Positions 1 to 11,439 of a stretch of 64,000 nucleotides of DNA are shown here, piece after piece. A model generated the notes under the pieces. It did not search any database, had not been told where the DNA came from, and worked only from the letters and a program-made list of their open reading frames with translations. Origin of the DNA: Tachypleus tridentatus (Eukaryota > Arthropoda > Merostomata > Xiphosura > Limulidae); assembly GCF_004210375.1 (NCBI RefSeq), contig NC_134831.1, forward strand, positions 47,464,035-47,528,034, in the 5' to 3' direction. Each line of letters begins with the position of its first letter. Position 1 is the stretch's first letter. The position numbers and the translations under genes are program-made.

Positions 1-561
1 GATACAATGACAGTGAAGAGTAATACAAAAGTAAAGATATCAGTCGATGAACTCCAGAATACTCTGACTTGATCAAACTGGCGTGTCTGTCCAAGGTCCT
101 ATAGACTTAAGCATATTGTTCTTTTATGTGCCTCATTCAAGTCGTTCAGTTCGTTTGATTTTATATCCAATATCCTCTGGTGTCATTCTATATAATAAGA
201 ATAGAAAAACCCATTGAAGTAAAAAAAAAATATGTATCGTAAATAAGAAAGATTAATACAATAATTAGTATAAAGTATCGGTTCTCACCAAATACCCGAC
301 AATAGAATGAAATTGTTAAAATAATCAATGAGATACAATAGTTGCTCTATGTGAGAACGTTGCACTTTGCATATCGGAAGCAACATGTGATTTACAAATA
401 ATCAAACCACACGCTTATGTTGATAAAACAAATAATTAGCACTTTGCTTAAATTTAACGGTAATTATGCAAGAGATGATTATTTAAGAAAAACGAATATT
501 AAATACTAACAACCAATATTCGTTATAACAACTTAATAAAGACTTATATTACAAAAATATA
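1..561. other. AT-rich DNA, nothing recognised
   Basis: No open frame of useful length, repeat family or RNA gene is recognisable. Confidence 0.5.
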
Positions 562-838
562 CATGGCCAAGCGTGCTAAGGCGTGCGAATCGTAATCTGA
601 GGGTCTGGGGTTCGCATCCCCGTCGCGCCAAACATGCTCGCCATCCCAGCCGTGGGGGCGTTATAATATTACGGTCAATCCCACTATTCGTTGGTAAAAG
701 AGTAGCCCAAGAGTAAGCGGTGGGTGGTGATTACTAGCTGCCTTCCCTCTAGTCTTACACTACTAAATTAGGGACGGCTAGCACAGATAGCCCTCCAGTA
801 GCTTTGTGCAAAATTAAAAAAAACAACAAAAAAAACAA
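562..838 (+). mobile_element. tRNA-derived SINE, family 1
   Basis: A tRNA-like head (CATGGCCAAGCG A-box region, GGTTCGCATCCCC B box) is followed by a conserved central body with the GTAAAAGAGTAGCCCA and GGTGGGTGGTGAT motifs. The 3' end carries the CACAGATAGCCC...AGCTTTGTGC hairpin and an A-rich tail. The anticodon loop reads CGT, as in tRNA-Thr. The copy is near full length; no clear target-site duplication was found. Confidence 0.9.
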
Positions 839-2265
839 ATACAACACTGATCTCAGGTCAGCATGTCATTGTATGATGATAAAACTCAAGTATTTGAACG
901 AGTTTTCATTAATAAGCTATTTTTATTTTCAAATAAATACTTAACTTACATATTTAAAGAAGTGATTAACTCACTTAATGTCTATTTGTCTTGATTAGCG
1001 ATCTTTGAATAGAGATGGTGTGATTCCTCAAACGTATATGTTGAACGTGAAACCATTAAAGACAATCTTCTACTTTTGATAGGAACAGATATAAATGGCC
1101 GTAACATAAAAGCAATAAATTAACATAAAAAAATGAAATATAATCAATTACGTCTTCATAGAAACTAAGTTAGGATACTTCGAAAACACTTAAAAGCGTT
1201 CTTTTCATATTTCAAAAATATACCTTACCTCTTAGAAGAGATCTTCTTCTGTAAATAACAGATATACATTGAGATCTACTGTTTAAGTTATCGACTCATT
1301 AAGGTAACTGTTGAAATTATACTATAATTTAGTTTTCTTTGTGGGCGTCCACGGGGAAGGGGGACTTAACGCTGCTTATTACACTTAATTTTCAATTTTA
1401 ATAAAAGTTGCCAGGTTTGTTATCAGCATATTTACTTAAAATCTCTAGATATATACCCTGTAGCTAAATATTAAAAAGGTCACTACGAGACGATTTCTTG
1501 GATATTAGACGTGATAATTCTCACTCAAGTCATCAAAGAGACTGATGCAGTCTCGCGGACATCCTCTGACTCTTGGCACAGCGTGATCGGGGTAAAGCTG
1601 TTGTCTCCTGTCAGAAACAGCAGCAGCAGGTTATCAGTAGTCTTATAAATATCCCATCAGACTGTGCAGTCAAGGTTAACCACAATTCACTTTTGTGAAG
1701 TAAATATAAGTGCAAGTCTGCAGTATGGCTAATCTTACAAGTATTAAACTCATCAAATCTGACTATGGAAGTTTGCTTATTCTCTTTACTGTAGGGACTA
1801 TAATAGATTTTAACTTTGCCCCTAACTCAGGAAAAAGTTCTGCAAACGTCCACGATTCTACTGCTTAAATTGCCCAGTGATTGAGATATGCTGTTCAAAT
1901 CTATTAGAGAAGTTTTAGTGCGACACAAATGTGGTGGAATTATCCAGAAATAAATAGTTTAGATAAATTTACTAAGAAAAGAAAAAACTCTGAACATTGA
2001 AAACTAAGATCATCTATTTAAGAGTTTAACCGAGACAAAAAAAATTTCTGAAATATCTGAAACGTTTCATGTACTAAATCTTCATTATGAACCAAACAAT
2101 ACTTTTTTCTACAAAACCTAACACTAACAGTTTGTTAGTCAAAAAAAATCTTCGCAGAACACTTAATTTTCAATAACATTTTAACAACTCACTAAATTAC
2201 TAATTAACAACCATTTTACTACGTCGTTAATTAACATCTTATTAATCAACGAATATTGTAACAAT
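839..2265. other. AT-rich DNA, nothing firm
   Basis: Mostly AT-rich. A less AT-rich patch at 1540-1640 includes a short CAG run, but gives no supported exon. Confidence 0.45.
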
Positions 2266-2305
2266 GTATCTTAGAACGGCTGGTATGGGTATTAACACTT
2301 TAATT
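2266..2305 (+). repeat. Single arm of the fold-back repeat seen at 9963-10110
   Basis: The stretch from GTATCTTAGAACGGCTGG through ATGGGTATTAACACTTTAAT matches the arm of the fold-back element at 9963-10013. Here no second arm follows. The sequence passes into an ACGTTTCGACC...GTCATCTTCAGG motif. Confidence 0.55.
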
Positions 2306-2559
2306 GATGAAGAGAGAACAACGTTTCGACCTTCCTGGGTCATCTTCAGGTGTTGTTTTTTTTAACACACTATGTCCAATATCAAGTTTCACTTCTCTAA
2401 ACTTCAGATGAAAGGCTTCCTTTCCTTGGTAGGTTCATAGCGTTTCTGCAAGGGCATTTTAAACTTTTCACAGTCTATGGCATCTTCTTATGTAATGACC
2501 ACGTATACTTAAAGGTCTTTTCCTGTAAGAGTGGGGCTGAAACAGACTGTCCAGTTTTT

Positions 2560-2945
2560 TTTTGTCTTTGGGTTAATCTTTTATATCTCTTCAAGAAAGC
2601 ATTTACATTGTCTTTCTCTTTATCAAATTATAACAGCTTGAATCAACTGACTTTAACCCGATTGTCATTTTAGGGTGCTCCATCTTTCTGTTGGAGGAGA
2701 TTGGTGATATCGATTTTTGTTCTTGTTATCTCTATTTCTATCTCTCCTCTCTCTATGTTATTCTCTCTATTTTCAGTTTCTCTTTTCTCTCTCTTCTTTC
2801 TCAACTTTAACTTGTATTTCACCTTAACATTCTTCTTGAAGTCTTTCCATTTGTTCTTACTTTTTCTTTCCTGTTGGTGGACTTCTTGTTGTTTAACAAA
2901 CTCTCGTATATCACTAGCTTTGAGCTCAAACGACTCCGTTATCAC
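2560..2945 (-). pseudogene. Ty3/gypsy-type gag remnant
   Basis: The minus strand encodes a 91-residue highly charged helical stretch (2670-2945; WKDFKKNVKVKYKLKLRKK, then a run of E, K and R). It continues after a stop with FDKEKDNVNAFLKRYKR near 2570-2650. A charged coiled coil followed by an FDKEKDNVDAFLxRYER-like start of a SCAN-like capsid is the usual N-terminal half of gag in one group of gypsy elements. The gag at about 18 kb has the same plan. Stops and shifts show it is dead. The plus-strand frame over the same bases is its shadow. Confidence 0.6.
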
Positions 2946-3193
2946 TATCCACTAATTAATGGTTATATAGTGTGGCTGTGACGTCTACAATATTTTCGTC
3001 ATCGCTATAGCTGTGCATATAAAGATCTATTTAACAGTGTTTTTATGTCTACATCTATCGCCGTTTATCCCTATAGATCTTGGCTAGCTCGCTGCTATTA
3101 GGTTTTTATGTATGGCCAAGATTCTTTTGAGTAGATATCTGTGACTTGTTAGCGATAAATTTCAGTAATATATAAACAACACACAATCCACTC

Positions 3194-3466
3194 TTGGCCT
3201 GGCATGGCCAAGCGCGTAAGGCGTGCGACTCGTAATCCGAGGATGGGTTCGCGCCCGCGTCGCGCTAAACATGCTCGCCCTCCCAGCTGTGGGGGTGTAT
3301 AATGTTACGGTCAATCCCACTATTCGTTGGTAAAAGAGTAGCCCAAGAGTTGGCGGTGGGTGGTGATGAATAGCTGCCTTCCCTCTAGTCTTACACTGCT
3401 AAATTAGGGACGGCTAGCACAGATAGCCCTCGAGTAGCTTTGTGCGAAATTCCAAAAAACAAACAA
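3194..3466 (+). mobile_element. tRNA-derived SINE, family 1, with 13-bp TSD
   Basis: Full-length copy with tRNA-like head, central body and the AGATAGCCCTCGAG 3' hairpin ending in a CAAA-rich tail. The 13-bp duplication ACACAATCCACTC flanks it at 3181-3193 and 3467-3479, which defines the ends exactly and shows LINE-type target-primed insertion. One or two bases are missing in the A box and before the B box. Confidence 0.95.
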
Positions 3467-3479
3467 ACACAATCCACTC

Positions 3480-4417
3480 GTTTTAAAATAATATATTGAA
3501 AAAAGTCAAAGATATATAGAAATGTTCTTCACACCATTAGTTATCCCAGTTATATTTAGTTTTAAATAACTGTTTCATTTTCATTAAAGACAACACAGAC
3601 TGGTTCAAATACATTAGAACACAACTGACAAGACGAATTATTCCTCTCTACTCTATTATTACTATAAAACCTGTAATGATTTCACTTTAAAATCGCCACT
3701 GTACGCTCTTTATGACTAAATTCACAATTATACAGTCTCGATCTAACTTATCAAACTGAAGTTTTGACCAGTATTTACGCTTCGACAAAGGTCGAGTCAT
3801 TTCACTTACTACTAGATATTATGACGCAATAATACTAATTTAAAACAACTAGAAAAACTCAAAAGGTTCTATTAAAATGATAATAATCATCACTTTATAA
3901 CTATTAAACTACATAATGTATAATTCGTAAATAGTTGAGTACACAAACCTGTGATAAACTATCACTTCTAAGAATAGCGAAATTTAACACTTGCGCTATA
4001 TAAACTATTTAAATCTAAACATTTTAATTAAACTCAATTGAAATAGTCGTGTGTATCTAACAGCAACAAATAAGGTCTATTTCTTTGTTTGTTTTTAATC
4101 ACTATTCCATACAATGAGCTATCTGTGTTGTGTTCACCACATGTATCGAAACTCACATTTTACCATTGTAAGCTATCAAACTTAGCACTGAGCCACTGGA
4201 GTGGGGGATATAAGATTGGTAAGAACCAATTCAATTTAATTATTTTTTATATGGGGCATAAATTGTTAATATGGGATATTTTCTTCACATTTCAATTGTA
4301 TTTTTTTATCAGCACAATCTCCATTATATGTTACAATGAGGTATGTTAACATGAACATGCTCATTTAAATTTTTGTTATATATTATGTGTAAGCATGACT
4401 ACAACACGTAATAGAAC
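3480..4417. other. AT-rich DNA, nothing recognised
   Basis: Lies between two SINE copies. The 86-codon frame at 4089-4349 is F/I/Y-rich, as expected by chance in AT-rich DNA. Confidence 0.45.
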
Positions 4418-4429
4418 TGTAGCTATGTT

Positions 4430-4705
4430 TGGTTTGTTTTAAATTTCGCGCAAAGCTACACGAGGGCTATCTGCGCTAGCCGTTCCTCATTTAGCAGCGT
4501 AAGACTAGAGGGAAGGCAGCTAGTCATCTCTACCCACCGCCAACTCTTGGACTAGTCTTTTACCAACAAATAGTGGGAATGATCGTCACATTATAACGCC
4601 CCTATGGCTTAAAGGGCGATCCTGTTTGGTGTGACGGGGATTCGAGCCCGTAACCCTCGGATACCTTAAGTCGAGTACCTTTAGCACCTGGCCATGCAGA
4701 GCCTG
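4430..4705 (-). mobile_element. tRNA-derived SINE, family 1, with 12-bp TSD
   Basis: Full-length minus-strand copy: the 3' tail and hairpin (GCGCAAAGCTACACGAGGGC) lie at the left and the tRNA-like head at the right. The 12-bp duplication TGTAGCTATGTT lies at 4418-4429 and 4706-4717. A 71-codon frame across its right half and the adjacent flank has no coding meaning. Confidence 0.95.
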
Positions 4706-4837
4706 TGTAGCTATGTTGTTAATACACCTAGAATGCTCCATTGGTTTATGAAGCATGAATTCGAAATTATACAGTAGACAAGGTTGCAATCCATCATGCA
4801 AATTTGATATTACATCGTAACGTTTTATTATATCGCT

Positions 4838-4956
4838 TCACACTAGTACAGTGGTATATCTACGGATTTACAACGCTAAAATCAGCAGCTCGATCCCTCT
4901 TGGTGGGTTCACCGGATAGCCCACTGTGGCTTTATTATTAAAAATAAAACACAAAC
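4838..4956 (+). mobile_element. Short tRNA-derived SINE, family 2
   Basis: About 120 bp. A tRNA-like head (CACTAGTACAGTGGTAT A box, TTCGATCCCTCTTGGTGGG B box and acceptor end) runs directly into a short hairpin (GGATAGCCCACTGTGGCTTTATTAT) and an A-rich tail. It lacks the central body of family 1 but shares the 3' hairpin design. Confidence 0.85.
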
Positions 4957-6442
4957 ACGCTTATTATATTACGTTTTACAAAACACCATAAATTTTCGCC
5001 TAGGCATGTAATGTACAAGATAAATGCTGTATAGACACTTGGAACAAAAAATTTGATTTTATGAATATCATAATAGTAACGCAATATTAAATATCATTAT
5101 CTGTGGTATACTGTTTACTATTATGAAACTTAGTTTTTTTTAACAACAGTAAATGATCTTATTTGGAGTTTCGAAAAACAAAGCGTGTTGATCTCACATG
5201 TTAACGGGAATTAATGACTAGTCAGAGAATGTATCAAAACCTGCTCTTTTTTTTCTATAGTCATTCATAGTAAGTTAAAATAATTAAACATAATAGTGAT
5301 TTGTGAAAATACAAATATGAACGATAAATTATTTCTGTGGACTTTTAACAATAGAAACCACGTTTCGATATTCGTGGTGAGCAGAACACATATATTTTTA
5401 TATTTAATTACAAACAACCGACCAACTTTGACGAGTGGCCCAAATATTTTGTGTTGTGTGAACAAAAAACAACGTTAATATAATTATGGTATATATAGAA
5501 AAGTGCTTATAAGAGAGCGAGTCTAGTTTTATTGCAGTATGTATGTACATGCCTTTGTTTGTTACAGCCCCCCGCTAGTACAGCGGTATGTCTCCGGATT
5601 TACAACGCTAAAATCAGGAGTTCGATTCCCCTCGGTGGGCTGAGCAGATAGCCCGATGTGGCTTTGCTATAAGAAAAACAAACTTGTTTGTTACACTTAA
5701 TTTTAATATACGTGTGAAATAACAGTTCAGTGTATTAGATGTATAAAAGTTTTGTATAATGCCCATTGTATATTTGCATGTTTACATGTAAACACTGCGG
5801 AAATTATTCTGACATGAAATAGCATATAATTACGAATTGTACATTTAATGGTGAAAACAGTTATGCTGAAGATAAATATATTCCTGTAGTGTTCTTGAAA
5901 TTAATCCACTGCACTGTACCATACTCAGTTGGAAAAGTCAGGCTTACGTCCTTGGTATTTCTTTACTTAATTATGTTTGTAATATTCGTAAAAAATAAAT
6001 CTGTGGCATACAGTACACACATAGCCGTTCTACGAAAAAAAAATATATATATTTATTTGGTATTGTCGGAAAATTAGATTTATATTTGAATCCTTTTATT
6101 TCTTATTATAAGCTGGTAGACTAAAAGTATTGCGAAATTGTAAATTTATACAAGTTGAGAAAGGACCTTTGTTCACTGTATTGAATTGTCTATGGTGGGA
6201 AAATGTAATGATCATGAAAATGTAGGTAGGTACATGGCAAAGCAGTATATAATGGACATATGTTGTAGTTTGCAGATAGACAACGCTAGTCTAATGACAT
6301 CGAAGTGACAAGTGGCACGTCTCATTTGTTCTTAATTATTTAATTATAAACCCATAAATTTGACCTACTTAAAACCTACAAATCTATTCGCACATAAAAG
6401 CCCATATAAATTTTAATTTCATAACTTGTCATAATTTTATAC
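4957..6442. other. AT-rich DNA around a family 2 SINE
   Basis: Apart from the SINE at 5567-5683, no gene or repeat is recognisable. Frames of about 60 codons are low-complexity. Confidence 0.45.
5567..5683 (+). mobile_element. Short tRNA-derived SINE, family 2, with 12-bp TSD
   Basis: This is the best-preserved family 2 copy. The head begins GCCCCCCGCTAGTACAGCGG and ends with TTCGATTCCCCTCGGTGGGC, so the acceptor ends can still pair. The AGATAGCCCGATGTGGCTTT hairpin and an A-rich tail follow. The duplication TTGTTTGTTACA lies at 5555-5566 and 5684-5695. Confidence 0.93.
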
Positions 6443-6570
6443 CCCCCCAGTGGCTCAGCGGTATGTCTGCGGACTTATAACGTTAAAAATCGGGTTTCGA
6501 TACGCGTGGTGGGCAGAGCACAGATAGCCCATTGTGTAGCTTTGTGCTTAATTCAAAACAACAACAACAA
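6443..6570 (+). mobile_element. Short tRNA-derived SINE, family 2
   Basis: The head CCCCCCCAGTGGCTCAGCGG is followed by the tail AGCACAGATAGCCCATTGTG and TAGCTTTGTGCTTAATTC. This copy has the clearest link between the families, because its hairpin is almost the family 1 version. It ends in a (CAA)n tail. Flanking TTTTATA-like bases may be a degenerate duplication. Confidence 0.88.
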
Positions 6571-6731
6571 CATATTTTTATAAAGTCAACATGAGTTGCA
6601 TATATATCATATCAAGTGTAAACACTATGTTCATGCATAATTTGCAAGTGTCTTGTACTACAGTGATAATATATGATTTTCATGTAAAATAAAATGTGTT
6701 GCATGGTTTTGTTATGTAGACGTTAGAAGGT

Positions 6732-7010
6732 TTGTTTGCTTGTTTTGAATTTTGTGCAAAGCTACTCGAGGGCTATCTGCGCTCGCCGTCCCTAATTTAG
6801 AAGTGTGAGACTAGAGGGAAGGCAGCTAGTCATCACCACCCACCGCCAACTCTTGGCCTACTCTTTTATCAACGAATAGTGGGATTGACCGTCACGTTAT
6901 AACGCCCCCCACGGCTGAAAGAGTGAGCATATTTGGTGTGACCCGATTCGAACCCGCGGTCCTCGGGTTACGAGTTGAGTGCCTTTACCACGTGGCCGTA
7001 CCGGGCCAAA
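6732..7010 (-). mobile_element. tRNA-derived SINE, family 1, with 9-bp TSD
   Basis: Full-length minus-strand copy with all family 1 parts. The duplication TTAGAAGGT flanks it at 6723-6731 and 7011-7019. Confidence 0.93.
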
Positions 7011-7019
7011 TTAGAAGGT

Positions 7020-8489
7020 AAATTGAACTATGGGGAATAATGTTTGATCTTAATAGCAGGAGGATCTAGAGAGCCACTGTTCTAATGAGGAGAATGTTAA
7101 CATTTCATCAAAAAAAAATTGTGATTATAGAATAGTAATGCTAGTGAAATAATTTAAACTTGGTTTCACTAAATTTACAGTATAACGAGGAATTCTGTAT
7201 AATTAGAGAATGATTATTTACCTGAGTTAAGCTGAAATAAAAACTGGAGGGCTGTAGCGAAGTTTTTCCTACGTTTCAAACCTTTAGTTAAAAGACCTTG
7301 CAGAGACAATTTGAAGAGAAGGGGCTCAGATCCAAAAGATCTAATAGTATGTGAAGAGAAGGGAGGAAAACATGGCCATGCGGTTGTAACTCAGTAAAAA
7401 GAGGACAGGGGAATCTTTAACAGAGTAACATTGCTAAATTGATTGTCTTTGGATCTAGAACAGTATATATATACACATATATAATGCATCATTGATGAAG
7501 TAGGTGTAATGATTTGTGTCACTTCTTTTGGAATTCATGTTGTATAATTTTTTTTCAAGCATTTGTATACATTTTTGTCACAAATTATCAAATAAATCTG
7601 AGTGATTTTATTATATTTAGAGCATAAATGTTTTTAATTATTTCCATCCACTTCAATAAAGAATACTGAATATTTGGAAGTGCAGATACATAAATAACAG
7701 TCTTCTCCACACACAATAAAAGGGCATTGCACTACCTTTTGTTCGTAGGCAACAGTATTTAAGATGTATATTTTTCTGTTTTACGTAATAAATACCGAGG
7801 AAAAGAACAGAATTTAATCTAAAGTAAGAATCTAATTCATGATAATTCATTATTTATATGGCAGATCAGATATGTGTATTTTATGGGCATTTTTTGCATA
7901 ATTTATAAGTTAAAATCAAGCTTAGTCCACCTTGGCTTGGCAAGCTTATTAAAATCAAATAACAAAATCATCGAAACGTTTTGTTTAGATGTTAAACAGA
8001 CATAAGTTGTGAGATGAGATCGCATTAAAATTGCCAGTTTGCTGGCGGGCTTTGAAAATTTAACATATAACAATGGCAACTGCTTGTGCATACCGAAATG
8101 TACGTGACTTCCAATTTCGTGTTATTTATATGTTTATACGCTAAATTGTAACTGGAAGTGCGTTACTATATCTACACCTAATCAAACATTTAAGATATTT
8201 ACATCATCAAGCCTTAATTTAATACTTCAGTTCTTGTAATATTATTTAGTAATCTTATTAAATCTAACTAATTATTTTGTTTATCCCCCTAATAGTGCTA
8301 ATTTGCTTTCTATTTGATATTTATTCTTGCTTAAACATACGAAAAAATAATGTGATGAGCCACCCTATCTAATACAGTGATCACAAATGGCTAAAGTAAA
8401 AGTACACTGAGACTGAGAGTATTTCAGCTTACGTATATATTTAAATAAAGTGAAATTCAAAATTTAGTTTATTTCATTTTTTTAAGTGA
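7020..8489. other. Intergenic DNA upstream of SF3B6
   Basis: AT-rich, with a short TATATA run near 7465. Frames of 62-65 codons on the minus strand show no domain. Distal regulatory elements cannot be read directly. Confidence 0.4.
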
Positions 8490-8566
8490 ATAAACAGAGC
8501 GCCCTCTAGTTTTCTTCTCTTGGTATAATCGTACATATTAATCAATTAGGCTTACAAAAAAGCAAG
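8490..8566 (+). promoter_or_regulatory. Probable core promoter/5' UTR of SF3B6
   Basis: The 77 bases before the start codon hold a less AT-rich GAGCGCCCTCT stretch followed by a pyrimidine run (TTTTCTTCTCTT, near 8510-8521). That run resembles the TCT-type initiators common on translation and RNA-processing genes. No TATA box is positioned clearly. The assignment rests on location and composition only. Confidence 0.35.
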
Positions 8567-8935
8567 ATGGCAATGCAAAGGAAAACAAATGTAAGACTTC
8601 CGCCTGAGGTAAACAGAATACTCTACGTTCGAAATTTGCCATACAAGATTACAGCCGAAGAAATGTACGATATCTTCGGTAAGTATGGAGCTATCAGACA
8701 GATTCGTGTAGGGAATACCCCCGAGACAAGAGGAACGGCTTTTGTTGTGTATGAAGATATATTTGATGCAAAGAATGCATGTGATCACTTGTCAGGCTTC
8801 AACGTTTGTAATCGTTATCTTGTGGTATTGTACTATCAGTCGAATAAAGCTTTCAAGAAAGTTGATCAGGATAAGAAAGAACAAGATATAGAAAGACTTA
8901 AAAAGAAGTATGGAGTAAACACAGAAGAAAAGTAG
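8567..8935 (+). CDS. SF3B6: Splicing factor 3B subunit 6 (SF3b14a/p14), single-exon
   Basis: A complete 122-residue frame encodes the small RRM protein p14 of the U2 snRNP SF3b complex, which acts in the nucleus and contacts the branch-point adenosine during splicing. The sequence shows one RRM: RNP2 is ILYVRNL at residues 18-24 and RNP1 is RGTAFVVY at 55-62. Tyr20 aligns with human Tyr22, the residue known to contact the branch adenosine. The N-terminal LPPEVNR and the C-terminal helix ([10 protein letters not shown]) match the family, and human p14 is about 125 residues, so the length fits. The ATG has A at -3 and G at +4. No intron interrupts the frame, whereas the vertebrate gene has introns. 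The frame is intact and strongly conserved, with no poly(A) tract right after the stop, so a functional gene is likelier than a dead retrocopy. Its neighbours are all repeats. Confidence 0.95.
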   Translation: MAMQRKTNVRLPPEVNRILYVRNLPYKITAEEMYDIFGKYGAIRQIRVGNTPETRGTAFVVYEDIFDAKNACDHLSGFNVCNRYLVVLYYQSNKAFKKVDQDKKEQDIERLKKKYGVNTEEK

Positions 8936-9691
8936 TTTTGTTTATTGCTCATGAAGCTTGGAAGTCGAAAGAAGATGAATACACTTTAAGAGTGAACCAG
9001 TGTGTGCGTTGTTAATGTACAGCTGTGTGTCATGTAAAAAAAAGATTCATTTATCACTGACACTATACTGAGCATCTGGAAAGGAAAGAAACGTAAAAAC
9101 TATAAAATATAATTCAAAAAGTAGAAGTAATCATATGATTATGAATATCAATTTGGTTAGTTGTTTTTACCTAAATTAGCAAATGTTAAAGGTTGTGGAC
9201 GTTCAGAAACTTGTAATACAAGTTGTATTATTATTATGTGTTTTATTCATGAAAGTGTAATCAATTCAACTTCAAAAACTTATTCAGTGAATTTCTGTCT
9301 TCCCACAGGACTTTAAGGTTTTGTTGAAAACATTTGGACAAGTGCTTACAGTATATTGTAACTGTACTCCATAGTGAAGTTCATTATGTTCTTGAGTTGT
9401 TTAACAAAGATAATTCCAAAGTCAAATAAATCGCTCAACATTTAATTTCAAGAAATTAGTTAGATAAGGTAACTTGCATGCAAATGGTCATACCTTACAA
9501 TTTAATTGCTAGACTAAACCAAAACAGAACAGTTGTGAGACATGAGTAAAACATTTAATTACTCCATTTTATCTGCTTCAATTTGTAAAAAAGAAATAAT
9601 TACATAGCAAAATGTAAATGTATTATAGTCAAGAACAGCATTAGTGGTGCTTAAGGCTGTCCCTGTAAGTGCACCCTCAAGAAAAAATAAA
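8936..9691 (+). other. Probable SF3B6 3' UTR with poly(A) signals
   Basis: AT-rich non-coding sequence follows the SF3B6 stop. AATAAA hexamers occur at 9425-9430 and 9686-9691, and either could end the transcript. No other reading frame or repeat family is recognisable before the fold-back element at 9963. The extent is inferred. Confidence 0.4.
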
Positions 9692-9962
9692 ATTTAAATC
9701 TCCATTTTATTTTTCAGGAAATTATTCTCATTTTAAACTTCCAATGGCACTCATTCAGAATTACCTTATTAAAAATATAAGTTTCTTAATGGTAGCTTAG
9801 CCTATCATATTCCAAGTCTTAAACTTGCTAGTTAATAATAATATATAATGGAATTCTATCTGATTGGCTCCATGATCATTTAAGAATGAAAACTATCCTG
9901 AATCTCTCAAACTACATTATGGATTATTCTTGATGATGAGAAATCCAGTTGAGGTAAAAAAT

Positions 9963-10110
9963 GTATTCTCAAGATGGCTGGTATGGGTATTAAAACTTTA
10001 ATTAAAATAAAGTTCAGAATACCATTTTGACTTTCTATAAGGTTAAAACATTGTTCTGTACTTTATTTCAATTAATGTTTTAATACCCATACTGGCTGTC
10101 TTGAGAATAC
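9963..10110. repeat. Fold-back (inverted-repeat) element
   Basis: The arms 9963-10013 and 10060-10110 are inverted copies matching at 45 of 51 positions, separated by a 46-base spacer. Both arms contain ATGGGTATTAAAAC. The structure is that of a small fold-back element or MITE, and it would form a long hairpin in RNA or single-stranded DNA. It carries no gene. A single arm occurs at 2266-2305. Confidence 0.8.
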
Positions 10111-10559
10111 TTTATGGGCTAGTTTGTTAGTGTGTTGCTTTCTTATTCAAAGAAATAGGAAATAATTTTCTGGCCTATAATAAGGAATTTTTGCAATTTT
10201 ACCAGAAAATCTGATTACATTTAAATGAATTTTAACAGATATTAAAAAGTTTTTTTAAAAACTTAAAAGTATATTTTACCTGTTTGCATAACCTAATATT
10301 TTAAATAGGTCTTAATTTCAGTTTAACAGTTATAAAAATAGAGAAGTTGTATCCATTATAAGCATGTATTTATATATAAATGAATCATTTTCTTAATTTT
10401 CTTTTGTGTGTGTTAGTGGTTTATCATGGTTCAAAACCAAATTAAACATTTTAAGGTTGCAAAAACAAATTCTTTTTTTCCCTCGAGAAGTGGAAAAATA
10501 TTGATGTAAACTACACTCTCATTGAAAATCAGAGTTGAATGTAATAAAATTATAATTGT

Positions 10560-10920
10560 TCATTACTCAAGATGTTCTCTGATGGAAGAGCAGCAAGTTT
10601 ACAGACTTATTGGTTTCAGTTCTTTGTAATGAACACAACAGACGAATCAAAGTAGCTTTGATCTTAAACCAATCAAGGTTGAATGAAACAAGTGTAAAAA
10701 GTAGGAGTTATCTTTAGCTGAAACAGCTTTGTTTTCCTAACAGGGTGATTGATCTTTGGAACTGGTTGCCTTCAGGAGTTGTAGGTGCAATTCATTTAAG
10801 AGAATTTATTTGAATGATAACTGGTTTTCAGTGTTTTGTTATGAAGTCAAGTACAGTAGAGGAGAGAGCCTAGATGAGCCAACAGGTCCCTTGTCCTGAA
10901 ATTATATGTATGTATAAAAT
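10560..10920 (+). pseudogene. 3' end of a CR1/L2-like LINE ORF2
   Basis: Conceptual translation near 10740-10810 gives NRVIDLWNWLPSGVVGAIHL, the characteristic last segment of CR1/L2-group ORF2 proteins, followed by a stop and a GCCTAGATGAGCCAACAGGT-type 3' UTR. Only this terminal fragment is recognisable. Confidence 0.65.
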
Positions 10921-11439
10921 CAGAACTAACTGTAATAAGAGCTGTAATTGTTCATAAATTGAAACATTTAATGAAATAACTGAATAAGTGTTGTACTTAT
11001 CTTAAACAAAAATTCTTGTATTTATATGTAAGAACTTGTGTACACTTAGTTAACTATACTTCTTTGGTAGGCTGATTTTTAGCTTGTATATAAGTCGGTG
11101 GCTTGCACTGATTGGAAGTTAATATTAATTCCTCTACATTGTATTGGAATTTAGTGTTTCAATATATTTTGACTTTTTTTAGTTATTTTGAAAGCTACAC
11201 TATTCAAGAAATTTGTTTTAAATTTCTAAGTACAATGTCTTGTTATTTTTGTAAAAAGTAATTTTTAACAGTGAAAAAACTGAGACAGATGAATGTTTAT
11301 CCATGGTTACAAACAGCTCTAATAAGAAACTACATAAAATGGTTTTAAAAATTTTATCTCTATGGATGTGAGAGATGTATGCAAGTTGGCTCATTGAACT
11401 GATAAATAACTGGAAAAATAAAACCAGGAACTTATTGTA

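Noticed and set aside
1560-1660. Minus-strand exon with leucine-rich start after a good acceptor
   Set aside because: The acceptor-like tract is a CAG/CTG run; the frame closes soon and has no donor or recognisable protein.
5567-5640. tRNA gene at the head of a SINE
   Set aside because: A-box and B-box motifs are present, but the anticodon stem does not pair well and the sequence runs on into the SINE hairpin and tail with a target duplication. The same applies to all family 1 heads.
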